Part shown: one piece after another, positions 16,895 through 25,997 of the stretch
Layout: the number at the start of each line of letters is the position of its first letter
Numbering within the stretch: the first letter of the stretch is position 1
NCBI RefSeq assembly: GCF_024497955.1
Contig: NZ_JANHKP010000001.1
Coordinates: forward strand, 372,001 to 436,000
Reading direction: 5' to 3'
DNA length: 64,000 nucleotides
Source of the DNA: Streptomyces sp. C10-9-1
GTDB lineage: Bacteria > Actinomycetota > Actinomycetes > Streptomycetales > Streptomycetaceae
Program-made: the position numbers and the translations under genes
The notes under the pieces: generated by a model
The model's database searches: none
Seen by the model: the letters and a program-made list of their open reading frames with translations, nothing else
What the model was told of the DNA's origin: nothing

Positions 16895-19020
16895 GCACCA
16901 CCGCCGAACTTCTCAAGGGCGCGGCCGAGCTCTTCCCCGACGAGGTCGTGACGCAGGCGCACGTGCGCCACCTCGACCTGCCGGGCGGCGCCGGGCGCTT
17001 CGCGCTCATCACGCTGGACAACGGGCTGGACCACACCAAGCCCACCACCTTCGGCCCCCAGTCGCTGGCGAACCTCAACGCCGCCGTCGACCAGGTGGAG
17101 AAGGAGGCCGCCGAGGGCGCGATCGTCGGCGCCGGCATCACGGGCAAGCCGTTCATCTTCGCGGTCGGCGCCGACCTCAAGGGCGTGGAGCTGCTGAAGC
17201 AGCACTCCGACGCGCTCGCGATCGGCAAGGGCGGCCACGACGTCTTCAAGCGGCTGTCCGGCCTCGCGGTGCCCACCTTCGCCTACTACAACGGCGCGGC
17301 CATGGGCGGCGGCGTCGAGGTGGGCCTGCACTGCACCTACCGCACGGTCTCCCGCGCGATCCCCGCCTTCTCGCTGCCCGAGGTCTTCCTCGGCCTGGTG
17401 CCCGGCTGGGGCGGCTGCGCCATCCTGCCGAACCTCATCGGCGCGGAGAAGGCCGTCTCGGTCATCATCGAGAACTCGCTCAACCAGAACCGCCAGCTCA
17501 AGGGCGCGCAGGTCTTCGAGCTGGGCATCGCCGACGCGATCTTCGACGGGGCCGACTTCCTGGAGCAGTCCCTGCTGTGGACGGCCTCCGTCCTCACCGG
17601 CGCGACCACCGTCGAGCGCCCCGAGGTCGACCGCGGCGAGGCCTGGGACCAGGCCGTCACCAAGGGCCGCTTCGTCGCCGACTCCAAGGTGCACGGCGCC
17701 GCCCCGGCCGCCTACCGCGCCCTGGACATCATCGAGGCCGCCAAGGACGGCGACCTCCAGAAGGGCTTCGACGCCGAGGACCAGGCCCTCGCGGACCTGA
17801 TCATGGGCGGCGAGCTGCGCAGCGGCATCTACGCCTTCAACCTGGTGCAGAAGCGCGGCAAGCGCCCCGCGGGCGCGCCGGACAAGTCGCTGGCCCGCCC
17901 GGTCACCAAGGTGGGCGTCGTCGGCGCCGGTCTGATGGCCTCGCAGCTGGCGCTGCTGTTCCTGCGCCGCCTGGAGGTGCCGGTGGTGCTCACCGACATC
18001 GACCAGGAGCGGGTGGACAAGGGCGTCGGCTACGTCCACGCCGAGATCGAGAAGCTGCTCGGCAAGGGCCGCGTCAACCAGGACAAGGCCAACCGCCTCA
18101 AGGCCCTGGTGACCGGCGTGCTCGACAAGGCGGAGGGCTTCGCGGACGCGGACTTCGTCATCGAGGCCGTCTTCGAGGAGATGTCGGTCAAGCAGAAGGT
18201 GTTCGCCGAGGTGGAGGCCGTCGCCCCGGCCCACGCGATCCTCGCGACCAACACCTCCTCGCTGTCGGTGACGGAGATGGCCTCCAAGCTCAGGCACCCC
18301 GAGCGCGTGGTCGGCTTCCACTTCTTCAACCCGGTGGCGGTGCTCCCGCTGCTGGAGATCGTCCGCGGCGAGCAGACGGACGACGCCTCGCTGGCGACGG
18401 CCTTCGGCGTGGCGAAGAAGCTGAAGAAGACCGCGGTCCTCACCAAGGACGCCCCGGCGTTCGTGGTGAACCGCATCCTGACCCGCTTCATGGGCGAGAT
18501 CCAGAACGTGATCGACGAGGGCACCCCCGTCGCCACGGCGGAGAAGGCCGTCGAGCCGCTCGGTCTGCCGATGTCGCCGCTGGTGCTGCTGGAGCTCGTC
18601 GGCCCGGCGATCGGCCTGCACGTCTCGGAGACCCTCAACCGGGCCTTCCCCGAGCGCTTCACGGTCTCGCCGAACCTGAAGGCGGTCGTCGAGGCGGGCA
18701 AGCGCGGCTTCTACGTCTACGACTCCGGCGCCCCGGAGCTGGACCCGGAGGTCGCCGCGCTGCTGAAGCAGGGCGACACCGTCCTGACGGAGGAGCAGGT
18801 CCGCGACCGCGTCCTCGGCGCGGTGGCCCAGGAGATCGGCCTGATGCTGGAGGAGGGCGTGGTCGCCGAGGCGCAGGACATCGACCTCTGCCTGATCACC
18901 GGTGCCGGCTGGCCCTTCCACCTGGGCGGCATCACGCCGTACCTGGACCGCGAGGGCGTCTCCGAGCGGGTGAACGGCAAGCGGTTCCTGGCGCAGGGCG
19001 TGGCGAGCGTCCCCGCCTAG
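16891..19020 (+). CDS. fadB: Beta-oxidation multifunctional protein: enoyl-CoA hydratase / 3-hydroxyacyl-CoA dehydrogenase
   Basis: 709 residues. Residues 1-310 are a crotonase domain with oxyanion-hole segments (ITGKPFIFAVGADLKG and NGAAMGGGVEVGL) and catalytic Glu candidates in GGGVEVG and SLPEVFLGLVPGWGG. Residues 335-515 are the NAD-binding domain (VGVVGAGLMASQLA at about 341), with the conserved NTSSLSVTEMA and VVGFHFFNP blocks. Residues 520-615 and the C terminus are the dehydrogenase C-terminal domains. It converts enoyl-CoA to 3-ketoacyl-CoA, passed to FadA. The GTG start overlaps the fadA stop by 4 bases and has a GGAGG site. Confidence 0.95.
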   Translation: MSTTAELLKGAAELFPDEVVTQAHVRHLDLPGGAGRFALITLDNGLDHTKPTTFGPQSLANLNAAVDQVEKEAAEGAIVGAGITGKPFIFAVGADLKGVELLKQHSDALAIGKGGHDVFKRLSGLAVPTFAYYNGAAMGGGVEVGLHCTYRTVSRAIPAFSLPEVFLGLVPGWGGCAILPNLIGAEKAVSVIIENSLNQNRQLKGAQVFELGIADAIFDGADFLEQSLLWTASVLTGATTVERPEVDRGEAWDQAVTKGRFVADSKVHGAAPAAYRALDIIEAAKDGDLQKGFDAEDQALADLIMGGELRSGIYAFNLVQKRGKRPAGAPDKSLARPVTKVGVVGAGLMASQLALLFLRRLEVPVVLTDIDQERVDKGVGYVHAEIEKLLGKGRVNQDKANRLKALVTGVLDKAEGFADADFVIEAVFEEMSVKQKVFAEVEAVAPAHAILATNTSSLSVTEMASKLRHPERVVGFHFFNPVAVLPLLEIVRGEQTDDASLATAFGVAKKLKKTAVLTKDAPAFVVNRILTRFMGEIQNVIDEGTPVATAEKAVEPLGLPMSPLVLLELVGPAIGLHVSETLNRAFPERFTVSPNLKAVVEAGKRGFYVYDSGAPELDPEVAALLKQGDTVLTEEQVRDRVLGAVAQEIGLMLEEGVVAEAQDIDLCLITGAGWPFHLGGITPYLDREGVSERVNGKRFLAQGVASVPA

Positions 19021-19029
19021 CCGCGGAGC

Positions 19030-19059
19030 GCGGTCCGGCCCGAGCGCGGGCCGGACCGC
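19030..19059 (+). terminator. fadB terminator
   Basis: GCGGTCCGGCCC (19030-19041) pairs perfectly with GGGCCGGACCGC (19048-19059) around a 6-base loop, starting 10 bases after the fadB stop. Confidence 0.75.
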
Positions 19060-19070
19060 CGCACGCGAAG

Positions 19071-19098
19071 GGGCCGTACGGAGTACTCCGTACGGCCC
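19071..19098. terminator. Perfect 28-bp palindrome between convergent genes
   Basis: The sequence from 19071 to 19098 equals its own reverse complement (it begins GGGCCGTACGGAGT). It follows the fadB terminator and precedes the stop of the minus-strand gene at 19126, so it likely terminates that gene and backs up the first hairpin. As a zero-spacer palindrome it could also be a protein site. Confidence 0.6.
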
Positions 19099-19125
19099 GT
19101 CCGCGTCTCCCGGCCCGGCGGCCGG

Positions 19126-20211
19126 TCAGCCCAGGGGCTCCCAGCGGCCGAAGGCCAGGCCGTCCTCCCCGGTCCTCTGGCGGGCGGCGAGCGGTTCCCC
19201 GCCCGGCGGCAGCGCCATGGCCACCAGCCCTCCGTCCCGGTGCTCGCGCAGGGCCAGGGCGAGCCCCCGGCCGGCGCGCGGGGCGGTGGGCGCCCAGCCG
19301 GCCCCGGCGCCCTCGTCCTCGTCCTCGTCACCGGAGGGGAGGACGGCGAACGCCACGTCCCCGCCCCGGGTCTCCTGGGCGAGCACCGTGCAGTCGCGGC
19401 CGCCGACGAGGAGCCGGACCGGCACCAGCGGGCCCGGGCCCGCGGCCTTCAGCAGCGGGCGGGGGTCCCGGCCTCGGTGCGGGGCCCAGACGTGGATCAT
19501 GCCCTCCTCGTCCGGGAAGAAGAGCGAGACCGTGCCGTCCGCGGCGGCCAGGGCGGCGAAGGAGCCGGAGCCCACCGCCGTCTCCAGGCGCTCGGCCAGG
19601 GCGAACGGGGCGCCCGGCTTCTCCTGCGTGTAGCGGCCGACGGAGGTCGCGTCCGGGACGAACAGCTCGACCAGACCGGTCCCGTCCACCGCGGCGGCGA
19701 GGGTGTCGCGCGTCCCCACGCCGCCGAGGTCCTGCCAGCGCCCCCACCCGCCGCGGGTCTGCTGGCAGCGGACGCTCACACCGGAGCCGCGGTTGCGCAG
19801 GGCCACGCACAGCCGGCCCTCCCCGTCCACGGCGGCCACCGGGTCTCCGGTGCGGCGGTCGGTCTTGTTGGGGTAGCCGAGCGCCGTCCAGCCCAGCAGG
19901 GGGCGACCCGTCTGCAACTGCACGGCGTGGACCAGCTCGACCTGTCCCGCGGGGGTCAGGCGGGTGCCCAGCAGGTGGATGTAGTCGTCCGCGCCCTGGG
20001 CGACGGTCAGCGGGGCCTCGACACCCGGAGCGGGCAGCAGGTCGGGCCCCCTCCAGCCGTCCCCCTTCTGCGTCCAGCGCCGCACCGTGTCCTCGCCGGG
20101 GGTGCAGGCGGTCAGCAGGCCCTCCCTGCCCCGGGTGAGCCAGGTGCCCAGCAGCGGTGCGGGATCCCGCGGGTCGCGGTCGGAGGGCGTCGTCGCGGGG
20201 GCAGTGGCCAT
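19126..20211 (-). CDS. Beta-propeller / lectin-like protein of unknown function
   Basis: 361 residues from the ATG at 20211; a GTG at 20277 would add 22 residues but lies in what looks like promoter sequence. No signal peptide is evident. The sequence has repeated blocks of about 45-50 residues with Trp and Gly-Asp turns (for example GTWLTRGREGLLTACTP, HLLGTRLTPAG, GGWGRWQDLGG, VWAPHRGRDP), as in tachylectin-type beta-propellers. There is an acidic stretch (EDEDEGAGAG) near residue 310. The partner ligand is unknown. Confidence 0.65.
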   Translation of the reverse strand: MATAPATTPSDRDPRDPAPLLGTWLTRGREGLLTACTPGEDTVRRWTQKGDGWRGPDLLPAPGVEAPLTVAQGADDYIHLLGTRLTPAGQVELVHAVQLQTGRPLLGWTALGYPNKTDRRTGDPVAAVDGEGRLCVALRNRGSGVSVRCQQTRGGWGRWQDLGGVGTRDTLAAAVDGTGLVELFVPDATSVGRYTQEKPGAPFALAERLETAVGSGSFAALAAADGTVSLFFPDEEGMIHVWAPHRGRDPRPLLKAAGPGPLVPVRLLVGGRDCTVLAQETRGGDVAFAVLPSGDEDEDEGAGAGWAPTAPRAGRGLALALREHRDGGLVAMALPPGGEPLAARQRTGEDGLAFGRWEPLG

Positions 20212-20363
20212 CGGCAGTCGTCCAGGAGCGTCGGGAGGCGGGGCGGGCAGGTTCACGCCCGACGATTGTGTCAGCACCCCGCGGCGCTCCCGCCCCCGGC
20301 CCGGCCCTGCCGCCGGGCGGGGGCCGGCGTCTCGCCGGGCCGCCGTCTGGGAGGCTGGCGCCC

Positions 20364-20735
20364 ATGGACACTCTGCTCGTGGTCGACGGCGCCAACGTCG
20401 TGGGGTCGGTTCCGGACGGCTGGTGGCACGATCGCGCGGCCGCCGCGGAGCGCCTGCGGGACGCGCTGGCCGCGGAGGGCGGACAGTCGGCCGTCACGGG
20501 GCCCGTGGAGATCGTGCTCGTCGTCGAGGGCGCGGCGCGGGGCCTCGGCTCCGTGCCAGGGGTGCGGGTGGAGTCCGCGGCGGGAAGCGGCGACGACCTG
20601 GTGGCCCGGCTGGCGGCCGGGGCGGGGGCCGAGGGCCGCGCCTGCGTGGTGGTGACGGCCGACCGGGGTCTGCGGGCGCGGGTGACGGCGGCCGGGGCCC
20701 GGTGCGCCGGGCCCCGCTCGGTGCGCCGGAGGTAG
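20364..20735 (+). CDS. NYN/PIN-like nuclease-fold protein
   Basis: 123 residues. It opens with LLVVDGANVVGS, the Asp8-centred motif of NYN-domain (PIN-like) ribonucleases. It continues with conserved acidic positions in AGSGDDLVARL and VVVTADRGLRARV. These three acidic clusters would bind the metal ion. The length fits a single-domain NYN protein. It is divergent from the propeller gene. An RNA target is inferred only from the family. Confidence 0.75.
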   Translation: MDTLLVVDGANVVGSVPDGWWHDRAAAAERLRDALAAEGGQSAVTGPVEIVLVVEGAARGLGSVPGVRVESAAGSGDDLVARLAAGAGAEGRACVVVTADRGLRARVTAAGARCAGPRSVRRR

Positions 20736-21272
20736 CGGGCACGGGCCGACGGCCGGAGCGGCCCCGGCGGCCCGGTGTCGGCGAGGAGAGCCCCTGTCCT
20801 ACGGAGCGGCAGCGCAGGGGGCCGTCGGATTCGGCGCCCCCGGGGGAACTAGAGGACGGACGGCGCCGGACGGACCACCCGTGCGCCCGCCGCGTCCTCC
20901 AGAACGGGGGGCGTCCGGTGCTCCCGCCGGACCGGGCCGCCGCCGGCCGGGTCCCCGGCGGGGCGGCACCGCGGAGAGGTGCCGTGGCCGTGGTCGCACG
21001 CTCCCGGGCACGAGACCCCGTGACCAGGCCCCCGCCCGCCCTCGCGGGCGTCCGTCGCCGGGCGGTGGGCGCCCGGCCTGGTCGGCTCCTCTTCCCGGGG
21101 ACCGGGTGCAGCCGCCGCTCGCCCCGCGCACCTCCCGGACGGCCCCGGGGGCTACTCCCTCGCGGGTGGGTCGAGGCGGCCGCCGGTCGGCCCCCACCGG
21201 CCGAACGGGCCGGTGGGACCACCCGTGCAGGGTGCTCCCACCGGCCCGGTGGCGGTGCGAGGGAGGGGCGCC
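20736..21272. other. 540-base region without a convincing gene
   Basis: Reading frames here are Arg/Pro-rich and resemble no family. The right end carries the dxs terminator hairpin (21194-21218). Nothing else was recognised. Confidence 0.55.
21194..21218 (-). terminator. dxs terminator
   Basis: CCCACCGGCC (21194-21203) pairs with GGCCGGTGGG (21209-21218) around GAACG, 55 bases beyond the dxs stop on the minus strand. Confidence 0.6.
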
Positions 21273-23237
21273 TCAGTCGCGGACGCGCTCGACCTCCGCC
21301 TCCTCGACGCGCCCGTCGAGGGTGGAGACCAGCCCGGTGACCTGGCGGGCGATGTCCGGCGCGGTGAGTCCGATCTCCGCGAGGACCTCCCCCCGGGAGG
21401 CGTGGTCGAGGAAGCGCGGCGGAATGCCGAAGTCGCGCAGCGGGACGTCCACGCCCGCGTCGCGCAGCGCCTGCGCCACCGCGGAGCCCACACCGCCCAC
21501 GCGGATGTTGTCCTCGACGGTGACCACGACCCGGTGGCGCGCCGCGAGCGGGGCGAGCGCCTCGTCGACCGGCTTCACCCAGCGCGGGTCGACCACCGTG
21601 GTGGAGATGCCCTGGGCGTCCAGCAGGTCGGCGATCTCCAGGCACATCGGCGCCAGGGCGCCGACGGAGACCAGGAGCACGTCGGGGCGCTCGGCGTCGG
21701 CGTGCCGCAGGACGTCCATGCCGCCGACGGTGCCCACCGCGGTGACGGCGGGGCCCACGGCGCCCTTGGAGAAGCGGACCACGGTCGGCGCGTCGTCGAC
21801 CTCGACCGCCTCGCGGAGCTGGGCGCGCACCTGGTCGGCGTCGCGCGGGGCGGCGATCCGCAGACCGGGTACGACCTGGAGGATCGACATGTCCCACATG
21901 CCGTTGTGGGAGGCCCCGTCGGTTCCGGTGACGCCCGCCCGGTCCAGGACGAAGGTGACGCCGCAGCGGTGCAGGGCCACGTCCATGAGGACCTGGTCGA
22001 AGGCCCGGTTGAGGAAGGTCGCGTACACCGCGAAGACGGGGTGCAGACCCCCGGTGGCGAGTCCGGCGGCGGAGACGGCGCCGTGCTGCTCGGCGATGCC
22101 GACGTCGTAGACGCGGTCCGGGAACTCCTTGGCGAAGCGGTCGAGGCCCACCGGCTGGAGCATGGCCGCGGTGATGGCGACGATGTCGCGGCGCTCGCCG
22201 CCGAGCTTGACCATCTCCTCGCCGAAGACCGAGGTCCAGTCGAGCCCGGAGCTGGCGATGGGGAGCCCGGTGTCGGGGTGGATCTTGCCGACCGCGTGGA
22301 AGCGGTCCGCCTCGTCCGCGAGGGCGGGCTGGTAGCCGCGGCCCTTCTCGGTGAGGCAGTGGACGATGACCGGGCCGCCGAAGCGCTTGGCGCGCGCCAG
22401 CGCGGACTCCAGCGCCTCGATGTCGTGGCCGTCGATGGGGCCGACGTACTTCAGGCCGAGGTCCTCGAACATGCCCTGGGGGGCGATGAAGTCCTTCAGG
22501 CCCTTCTTGGCGCCGTGGAGGGTCTCGTAGAGCGGCTTCCCGAGGACGGGGGTGCGCTCCAGGATGTCCTTGCCGCGGGCGAGGAAGCGCTCGTAGCCGT
22601 CGGTGGTGCGCAGGGTGGCGAGGTGGTTGGCCAGGCCGCCGATGGTGGGTGCGTAGGAGCGCTCGTTGTCGTTGACCACGATCACCAGCGGGCGGTCCTT
22701 GGCCGCGGCGATGTTGTTCAGCGCCTCCCAGGCCATGCCGCCGGTGAGGGCTCCGTCGCCGATCACGGCGACGACGTGGTCGTCCCTGCCGAGGACCTCG
22801 TTGGCCTTGGCCAGCCCGTCGGCCCAGCCCAGGACGGTGGAGGCGTGCGAGTTCTCGATGACGTCGTGCTCGGACTCGGCCTGGGAGGGGTAGCCGGACA
22901 GGCCGCCCTTCATCTTCAGCCGGGTGAAGTCCTGGCGCCCGGTGAGCAGCTTGTGGACGTAGCTCTGGTGGCCGGTGTCCCAGAGCACCTTGTCCTTGGG
23001 AGAGTGGAAGACCCGGTGGAGCGCGATCGTCAGCTCCACCACGCCGAGGTTCGGGCCGAGGTGGCCGCCGGTCTTGGAGACGGCGTCGACCAGGAAGCCG
23101 CGGATCTCCGCGGCCAGCTGCTCCAGCTGCTCGGGGCCGAGCCGGTCCAGATCCCGCGGTCCCCTGATCCGGGAAAGCGAACCCCATCCGTCGCCCATCA
23201 CCGCCCGCGTAGGGCGCGCATCGCGCGGCTGCGTCAC
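21273..23237 (-). CDS. dxs: 1-deoxy-D-xylulose-5-phosphate synthase
   Basis: 654 residues from the GTG at 23237, which has AAGGAGG immediately upstream; an ATG at 23198 (641 residues) is the alternative, and the longer frame to 23378 is unlikely. Thiamine diphosphate binding shows in [16 protein letters not shown] with the later Asn, the substrate His in [14 protein letters not shown], and the central catalytic Glu in [14 protein letters not shown]. It condenses pyruvate and glyceraldehyde 3-phosphate, the first step of the MEP isoprenoid pathway. It is monocistronic here, with its own terminator. Confidence 0.95.
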   Translation of the reverse strand: MTQPRDARPTRAVMGDGWGSLSRIRGPRDLDRLGPEQLEQLAAEIRGFLVDAVSKTGGHLGPNLGVVELTIALHRVFHSPKDKVLWDTGHQSYVHKLLTGRQDFTRLKMKGGLSGYPSQAESEHDVIENSHASTVLGWADGLAKANEVLGRDDHVVAVIGDGALTGGMAWEALNNIAAAKDRPLVIVVNDNERSYAPTIGGLANHLATLRTTDGYERFLARGKDILERTPVLGKPLYETLHGAKKGLKDFIAPQGMFEDLGLKYVGPIDGHDIEALESALARAKRFGGPVIVHCLTEKGRGYQPALADEADRFHAVGKIHPDTGLPIASSGLDWTSVFGEEMVKLGGERRDIVAITAAMLQPVGLDRFAKEFPDRVYDVGIAEQHGAVSAAGLATGGLHPVFAVYATFLNRAFDQVLMDVALHRCGVTFVLDRAGVTGTDGASHNGMWDMSILQVVPGLRIAAPRDADQVRAQLREAVEVDDAPTVVRFSKGAVGPAVTAVGTVGGMDVLRHADAERPDVLLVSVGALAPMCLEIADLLDAQGISTTVVDPRWVKPVDEALAPLAARHRVVVTVEDNIRVGGVGSAVAQALRDAGVDVPLRDFGIPPRFLDHASRGEVLAEIGLTAPDIARQVTGLVSTLDGRVEEAEVERVRD

Positions 23238-23374
23238 TCTGCCTCCTTGCTTCGAGCTGCGTTCGGGCTGATCGGGCGTGCTGATCGAGCCGTGCCGACT
23301 GCCCGAGTCTAATGTTCCGGTCGTCGTCGCGGACGCCCGGCGCCTGCTTACCGTGTCACGGCTGTGGCACAGAG

Positions 23375-23417
23375 GCACCCCTGCCCGGCACCGCGGTGCG
23401 GTGCCGGGCAGGGGTGC
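23375..23417 (-). terminator. Strong terminator after the xyl-type ABC operon
   Basis: A perfect 18-bp stem (23375-23392 with 23400-23417) and a 7-base loop lie 17 bases beyond the permease stop and upstream of the dxs promoter region. Confidence 0.8.
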
Positions 23418-23433
23418 GGGACGGGGCGGGTGC

Positions 23434-24924
23434 TCAGGCGCGCCCGGCGGTCCGCTGGGTCTTGCGGGTGACCGAGTCGATCACGACGGTGGCCAGCAGG
23501 ACACCGCCGGTGATCATGTAGACCACCGGGGTGCGGATGCCCTCCAGCGCCAGGCCGTACTGGATGGAGACGATCACCAGGGCGCCCAGCAGGGCGTTCC
23601 AGGTGCGGCCCCGGCCGCCGAAGAGGCTGGTGCCGCCGATCACGGCCGCGGCGATGACGTTCATCAGCAGGTCGCCGGTACCGGCGCTCTGGTTGGCGGC
23701 CGCGATCTTGGAGGCCCAGAACAGGCCGCCCGCGGCGGCGAAGAAACCGGCCAGCGCGAAGACCGACACCCGGACGGCGGTGACGTTGATGCCCGCGCGG
23801 CGGGAGGCCTCCACGCTGCCGCCGAGCGCGAAGATCTTCCGGCCGTAGGCCGTTCGGCGGAGCACGAAGTCCGTGGCCACCAGGACGACCAGGAAGATCA
23901 CCAGCGCCAGCGGCAGTCCGCGGTCCTGGTTGAGCATGTACGCCGCGGCGAAGGCCACCACCGCCAGCACCACGCTGCGCAGCACGATGTCGGCGACCGG
24001 GCGGGAGGGGATGCCCGCGGCGGCCCGGCGGCGGTTGTCGGTGAAGGCACCGAGGAAGTAGGCGGCGACCGCCAGCGCGGCCAGGCCGTAGGCGGCGGCG
24101 ATGTCGGTGAAGAAGTACGTGGTCAGCTTGCCGACCACGCCGTCGCCGTCGAGGTTGATGGTGCCGTTGTCGCCGAGCAGCTGGAGCATGAAGCCCAGCC
24201 AGAACAGCAGGCCCGCCAGGGTGACGGCGAAGGCCGGGGCCCCGATCCGGGCGAAGAAGAAGCCGTGGAGCGCCCCGATGGCGGCACCGCTGACCAAGGC
24301 GACGAGCAGGGCGAGCCATTCGTTCATGCCGTGGGTGACGCTCAGGACCGCGACGATTGCGCCCGAGACGCCGCTGACGGAGCCGACCGAGAGGTCGATC
24401 TCGCCGAGCAGCAGCACGAAGATGATGCCCACCGCCATCATGCCGGTGCCCACCATGGTGACGGCGATGTCGGTGAGGTTCTTGGCGGAGAGGAAGTTCG
24501 AGTTCAGCAGCTGGAAGACGACCGCGATGACCGCCAGGCCGATGACCACCGGGATGGAGCCGAGGTCGCCGGCGTGGACCTTGCGCTTGAACTCGGCCCA
24601 GTAGCCGAGCAGGCCCTGCTCGCGCACGAGCAGGCGCGGGTCGACGGCCGTGAGCGCGTCGTGGGCCGCCTCCGCGTTGACCACCTCGTGGGAGGCGGCC
24701 TCCTCCGCCGGGGCGGCGATCTCCTCCTCGGGGGCGGCGGCCTCCTCCGCCGGGGCGGCGGCCTCCTCCGCCGGGGCGGCGGCCTCCTCCGCCGGGGCGG
24801 CGGCCTCCTCCGCCGGGGCGGCGGCCTCCTCCGCCGGGGCGGCGGCCTGCTCCGCCGGGGCGGGGGTCTCCTCCTCGGGGGCGGTGGTCTCTTCGGCCTG
24901 GGTCGAGGTCTTGTCCATGCTCAC
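23434..24924 (-). CDS. xylH: Sugar ABC transporter permease, XylH-type, with Pro/Ala/Glu repeat N terminus
   Basis: 496 residues. The GTG at 24924 overlaps the xylG stop and follows GAGGAG. Residues 10-75 are a repeat of AAAPAEE heptads, five identical in a row, probably cytoplasmic. About ten membrane helices follow from residue 120, with the BPD_transp_2 signature around [12 protein letters not shown] and the EAA-like loop [15 protein letters not shown]. It forms the channel for a pentose/hexose transporter with XylG and XylF. The position below rok7B7 matches S. coelicolor xylFGH. The repeat is not part of the transporter fold and is discussed separately. Confidence 0.9.
   Translation of the reverse strand: MSMDKTSTQAEETTAPEEETPAPAEQAAAPAEEAAAPAEEAAAPAEEAAAPAEEAAAPAEEAAAPEEEIAAPAEEAASHEVVNAEAAHDALTAVDPRLLVREQGLLGYWAEFKRKVHAGDLGSIPVVIGLAVIAVVFQLLNSNFLSAKNLTDIAVTMVGTGMMAVGIIFVLLLGEIDLSVGSVSGVSGAIVAVLSVTHGMNEWLALLVALVSGAAIGALHGFFFARIGAPAFAVTLAGLLFWLGFMLQLLGDNGTINLDGDGVVGKLTTYFFTDIAAAYGLAALAVAAYFLGAFTDNRRRAAAGIPSRPVADIVLRSVVLAVVAFAAAYMLNQDRGLPLALVIFLVVLVATDFVLRRTAYGRKIFALGGSVEASRRAGINVTAVRVSVFALAGFFAAAGGLFWASKIAAANQSAGTGDLLMNVIAAAVIGGTSLFGGRGRTWNALLGALVIVSIQYGLALEGIRTPVVYMITGGVLLATVVIDSVTRKTQRTAGRA
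24741..24845 (-). repeat. 21-bp tandem repeat inside xylH
   Basis: Five identical copies of CCTCCTCCGCCGGGGCGGCGG (plus-strand reading, 24741-24845) with degenerate copies on each side. They encode the AAAPAEE heptads. Identical synonymous codons in every copy point to recent slippage expansion. Confidence 0.9.
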
Positions 24925-25700
24925 TTCTGCTCCTCCGCGGTGCGCGCCGCACGACGGGTCACGGCGTTGTCCGTGGCTCCCGTGATGGCGGAGATGATCT
25001 CTTCCTGGGAGGTCGACGCGACCTCGAAGACGCCGTTGTTGCGGCCGAGCCTCAGCACGGCCACCTTGTCGGCGACGGCCTTGACGTCCGCCATGTTGTG
25101 GCTGATGAGGATCACGGCGTGGCCGCGCTCCCGCAGCCGCTCCACCAGGTCCAGCACCTGGGCGGTCTGCTCGACGCCGAGCGCGGCGGTGGGCTCGTCG
25201 AGGATGACCAGCTTGGGCTCGCCGAGCATCGAGCGGGCGATGGCCACGGTCTGGCGCTGGCCGCCGGAGAGCGAGGCGATCGGGATGCGGACGCTCGGGA
25301 TGCGGATCGAGAGCGTCTTCAGCAGTTCGAGGGCCCGGCGCTCCATCTCGACCTCGTCGAGCACCCCGCGCTTGCGGAGCTCACGGCCGAGGTAGAGGTT
25401 GCCGACCACGTCGATGTTGTCGCAGAGCGCGAGGTCCTGGTAGACGGTCGCGATGCCGAGGTGCTGGGCGTCGTGGGGGCGGTTGATGCCCACCTTGCGG
25501 CCCTCCCACTCGATCGCGCCCTCGTCGATGGGATGCACGCCGGCGATCGTCTTGACCAGCGTGGACTTTCCGGCGCCGTTGTCGCCGACGAGGGCGACCA
25601 CCTCACCGGCGTGGACCTCAAGCTCTACGTCGGTGAGCGCCTGGACGGCACCGAACCGCTTGGAGACCCCGCGCAACGCCAACACGGGCGTAGCGGACAC
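24921..25700 (-). CDS. xylG: Sugar ABC transporter ATP-binding protein, XylG-type
   Basis: 259 residues from the GTG at 25700, 9 bases after AAGGAG; an ATG at 25709 touches that site and is less likely. Walker A is GDNGAGKST (39-47), the signature is LSGGQRQ, Walker B is LVILDEPTAALG and the switch His lies in ILISHNM. It has only one ATPase module, half the size of E. coli XylG, so it should act as a homodimer under the permease. The stop overlaps the xylH start. Confidence 0.92.
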   Translation of the reverse strand: MSATPVLALRGVSKRFGAVQALTDVELEVHAGEVVALVGDNGAGKSTLVKTIAGVHPIDEGAIEWEGRKVGINRPHDAQHLGIATVYQDLALCDNIDVVGNLYLGRELRKRGVLDEVEMERRALELLKTLSIRIPSVRIPIASLSGGQRQTVAIARSMLGEPKLVILDEPTAALGVEQTAQVLDLVERLRERGHAVILISHNMADVKAVADKVAVLRLGRNNGVFEVASTSQEEIISAITGATDNAVTRRAARTAEEQK

Positions 25701-25779
25701 GTGAACCATCTCCTTCGCCGCCTGACCGGCGGGGATGCCGCGCCGGTGGAAGGCGGCGCGGTGGCTGAGCAGAAATGTC

Positions 25780-25857
25780 GCGCCCGGTGGCACCGGGCGC
25801 GGGTGCTCCTCCCGGTGCCCGCCCCGCAGCGGGGGCGGAGGGCGGGGCGGGCACCGG
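25780..25857 (-). other. Intercistronic hairpins between xylF and xylG
   Basis: Two inverted repeats lie in the 297-base gap: 25780-25789 with 25791-25800 (10 bp, 1-base spacer) and 25812-25825 with 25844-25857 (14 bp, 18-base loop). Placed just after the binding-protein gene, they fit an mRNA-stability or partial-termination element that keeps xylF expression above that of xylGH. Confidence 0.65.
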
Positions 25858-25997
25858 AAGGTTTCTGCGGGACGCTGTCGGGCGTCCCGGCATGGGTGGA
25901 GCCTCCCGTCCCCCAGGGGGACGGGGGCTCCGTGAGCGGCCCTGGGACGCGGCCCGGGGGCCGGGTCCCGAGGCTCGGGCGAGTCGGCCCTGCGGGC

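Noticed and set aside
20212..20277. N-terminal extension of the propeller-like protein
   Set aside because: The extra 22 residues resemble nothing and the DNA looks like promoter sequence between divergent genes.
24741..24845. Regular 21-bp repeats considered as a CRISPR array
   Set aside because: The units are head to tail without spacers, and they encode a heptad repeat in xylH.
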